Both the position numbers and the translations under genes were made by a program. Shown piece by piece: positions 48,571 through 49,166 of a stretch of DNA of 49,166 nucleotides. The stretch covers positions 137,838 through 187,003 of the forward strand of contig BEHM01000002.1 in assembly GCA_002923315.1 (NCBI GenBank), in the 5' to 3' direction. The notes below the pieces were generated by a model. It was not told the DNA's origin. It did no database searches and was given only the letters and a program-made list of their open reading frames with translations. Source of the DNA: a bacterium HR10. Lineage in GTDB: Bacteria; Acidobacteriota; Blastocatellia; HR10. Every line of letters starts with the position of its first letter. The first letter of the stretch is position 1.

Positions 48571-49166
48571 ATGAGACACACAACATCCGCCCGTAACTCA
48601 TCGGTTGTTGTTTTGGTCTCACTTGTCACCGTCCCACTGTCGTTCCCTTCAGAGCGGGTTCAGGCAAGTCTATCGCTATCAATTGGAGCGACGACGCTAT
48701 GTCTCAGTGCTCAGAGTGGGCGGGTGATAATTGGACCGGCGGCAGCGAACATGGCCAGGGCGCTATTGGCTGATCGGCGGATGAACCGGGGACGGAGGTT
48801 CCTCAACAATCGAAGCCTCGATTTGGATCTTGAGGACACCGTCGTGATCCTTGGGGAACGGGGCGAACGGTTGGTTTTCATTCCCTTCACAGATGGAAGA
48901 GGTGAGCGCGAAGCCTACTTGCTTCACAGGAGCAAAGGCAATAAGAACAAAGTCACGCTCTTCGTGCTGTACACCCGCAAGTCAAGACAAGCTCATACGA
49001 ACACAGGGCAAGCGACCATTTCTAAAGTAAGTTTTAGGCAGCCCCAGGATGAGATGCTCGTGATCGAGGAGGTAGTCGTTGAAGAAGCTTATGTCATCAA
49101 CGAGTGGGAAGAGATCGTCTACGATGAATACGAGACCAATAAGATCAAACAGCAAATGAAATGCAT
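48571..49166 (+). CDS. Secreted protein of unknown function (3' end beyond the window)
   Basis: At least 198 aa, open to the window edge. ATG 48571 has AAGGAGGAGAAAC upstream. A signal peptide (SSVVVLVSLVTVPLSFPS, then RVQA) precedes a mixed region with RVIIGPAAANMARAL, a basic patch (RRMNRGRRFLNNR) and beta-strand-like segments (VVILGERGERLVFIPF, VTLFVLYTRK). An acidic stretch follows (EEVVVEEAYVINEWEEIVYDEYE). No family is recognised. Codons are clearly more AT-rich than in the core genes. It is the second gene of the copy-B transcript. Confidence 0.72.
   Translation, partial: MRHTTSARNSSVVVLVSLVTVPLSFPSERVQASLSLSIGATTLCLSAQSGRVIIGPAAANMARALLADRRMNRGRRFLNNRSLDLDLEDTVVILGERGERLVFIPFTDGRGEREAYLLHRSKGNKNKVTLFVLYTRKSRQAHTNTGQATISKVSFRQPQDEMLVIEEVVVEEAYVINEWEEIVYDEYETNKIKQQMKC

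Noticed and set aside
1..49166. CRISPR arrays, insertion sequences, prophage or rRNA genes
   Set aside because: No regular direct repeats, transposase, integrase or structural phage genes, and no rRNA sequence were recognised on either strand.

Overview
The window is a GC-rich bacterial chromosome segment with densely packed genes on both strands and short spacers. The organism has an outer membrane, since BamA-family, TamB-family and SurA-N-like proteins are encoded together. The VWFA protein that ends in a 'RYTLGY' segment, the ECF sigma factor with a zinc-finger anti-sigma, and the multihaem cytochrome fusion all look like Acidobacteriota, possibly a thermophilic lineage. That placement is inference; there is no rRNA here to anchor it. 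No CRISPR array, prophage or insertion sequence was seen.

Layout. At 1-4.6 kb an unknown three-fold-repeat protein faces an MBL hydrolase / acyl-CoA dehydrogenase / tilS / ftsH operon. At 6.6-8.1 kb is a formiminotransferase-cyclodeaminase. At 8.3-8.5 kb a promoter, a strongly folded segment and a terminator-like hairpin mark a probable unassigned small RNA, followed by a TauE/SafE transporter. At 9.4-13.6 kb is an envelope-stress-like set: an ECF sigma with a candidate autoregulatory promoter, a double zinc-finger anti-sigma, a B-box membrane protein, two small membrane proteins and a secreted VWFA protein. At 13.8-19.9 kb come a class II aldolase read from a probable leaderless promoter, ruvA, an AmmeMemoRadiSam-type radical SAM enzyme, L-glutamate-gamma-semialdehyde dehydrogenase and two NarL-type response regulators. 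At 20.0-24.3 kb a 22-bp palindromic operator precedes a tetrahaem cytochrome fusion and a DciA-like gene, which converge on a CBS / eIF2B-like / cinA operon. At 24.4-26.3 kb is a secreted propeller/EF-hand protein.

At 26.6-34.3 kb is a compact histidine operon (hisG-D-C-HAD phosphatase-B-H-A-F-I). It covers the pathway except a separate hisE; the HAD protein is well placed to supply the histidinol-phosphate phosphatase. A CAT-anticodon tRNA with tRNA-Ile2 features follows. From 44.3 down to 34.5 kb on the minus strand lie ribE, a RibBA whose cyclohydrolase half has lost its zinc cysteines, a TamB-like protein, a BamA-family protein with seven POTRA repeats, and a SurA-N protein without a PPIase domain.

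At 44.4-49.2 kb are lineage-specific secreted proteins and an FNR-like regulator. Two promoters there, 3.9 kb apart, carry the same pair of dyad sites (GTGA-N6-TCAC and TGA-N6-TCA, centres 22 bp apart), with the second site abutting the -35. This small putative regulon, in which the regulator, its operators and two sets of exported proteins lie together, is the most distinctive undescribed system in the window. Codon use at 24.4-26.3, 46.1-47.1 and 48.57-49.17 kb looks more AT-rich than in the core genes, which suggests accessory or fast-evolving content.
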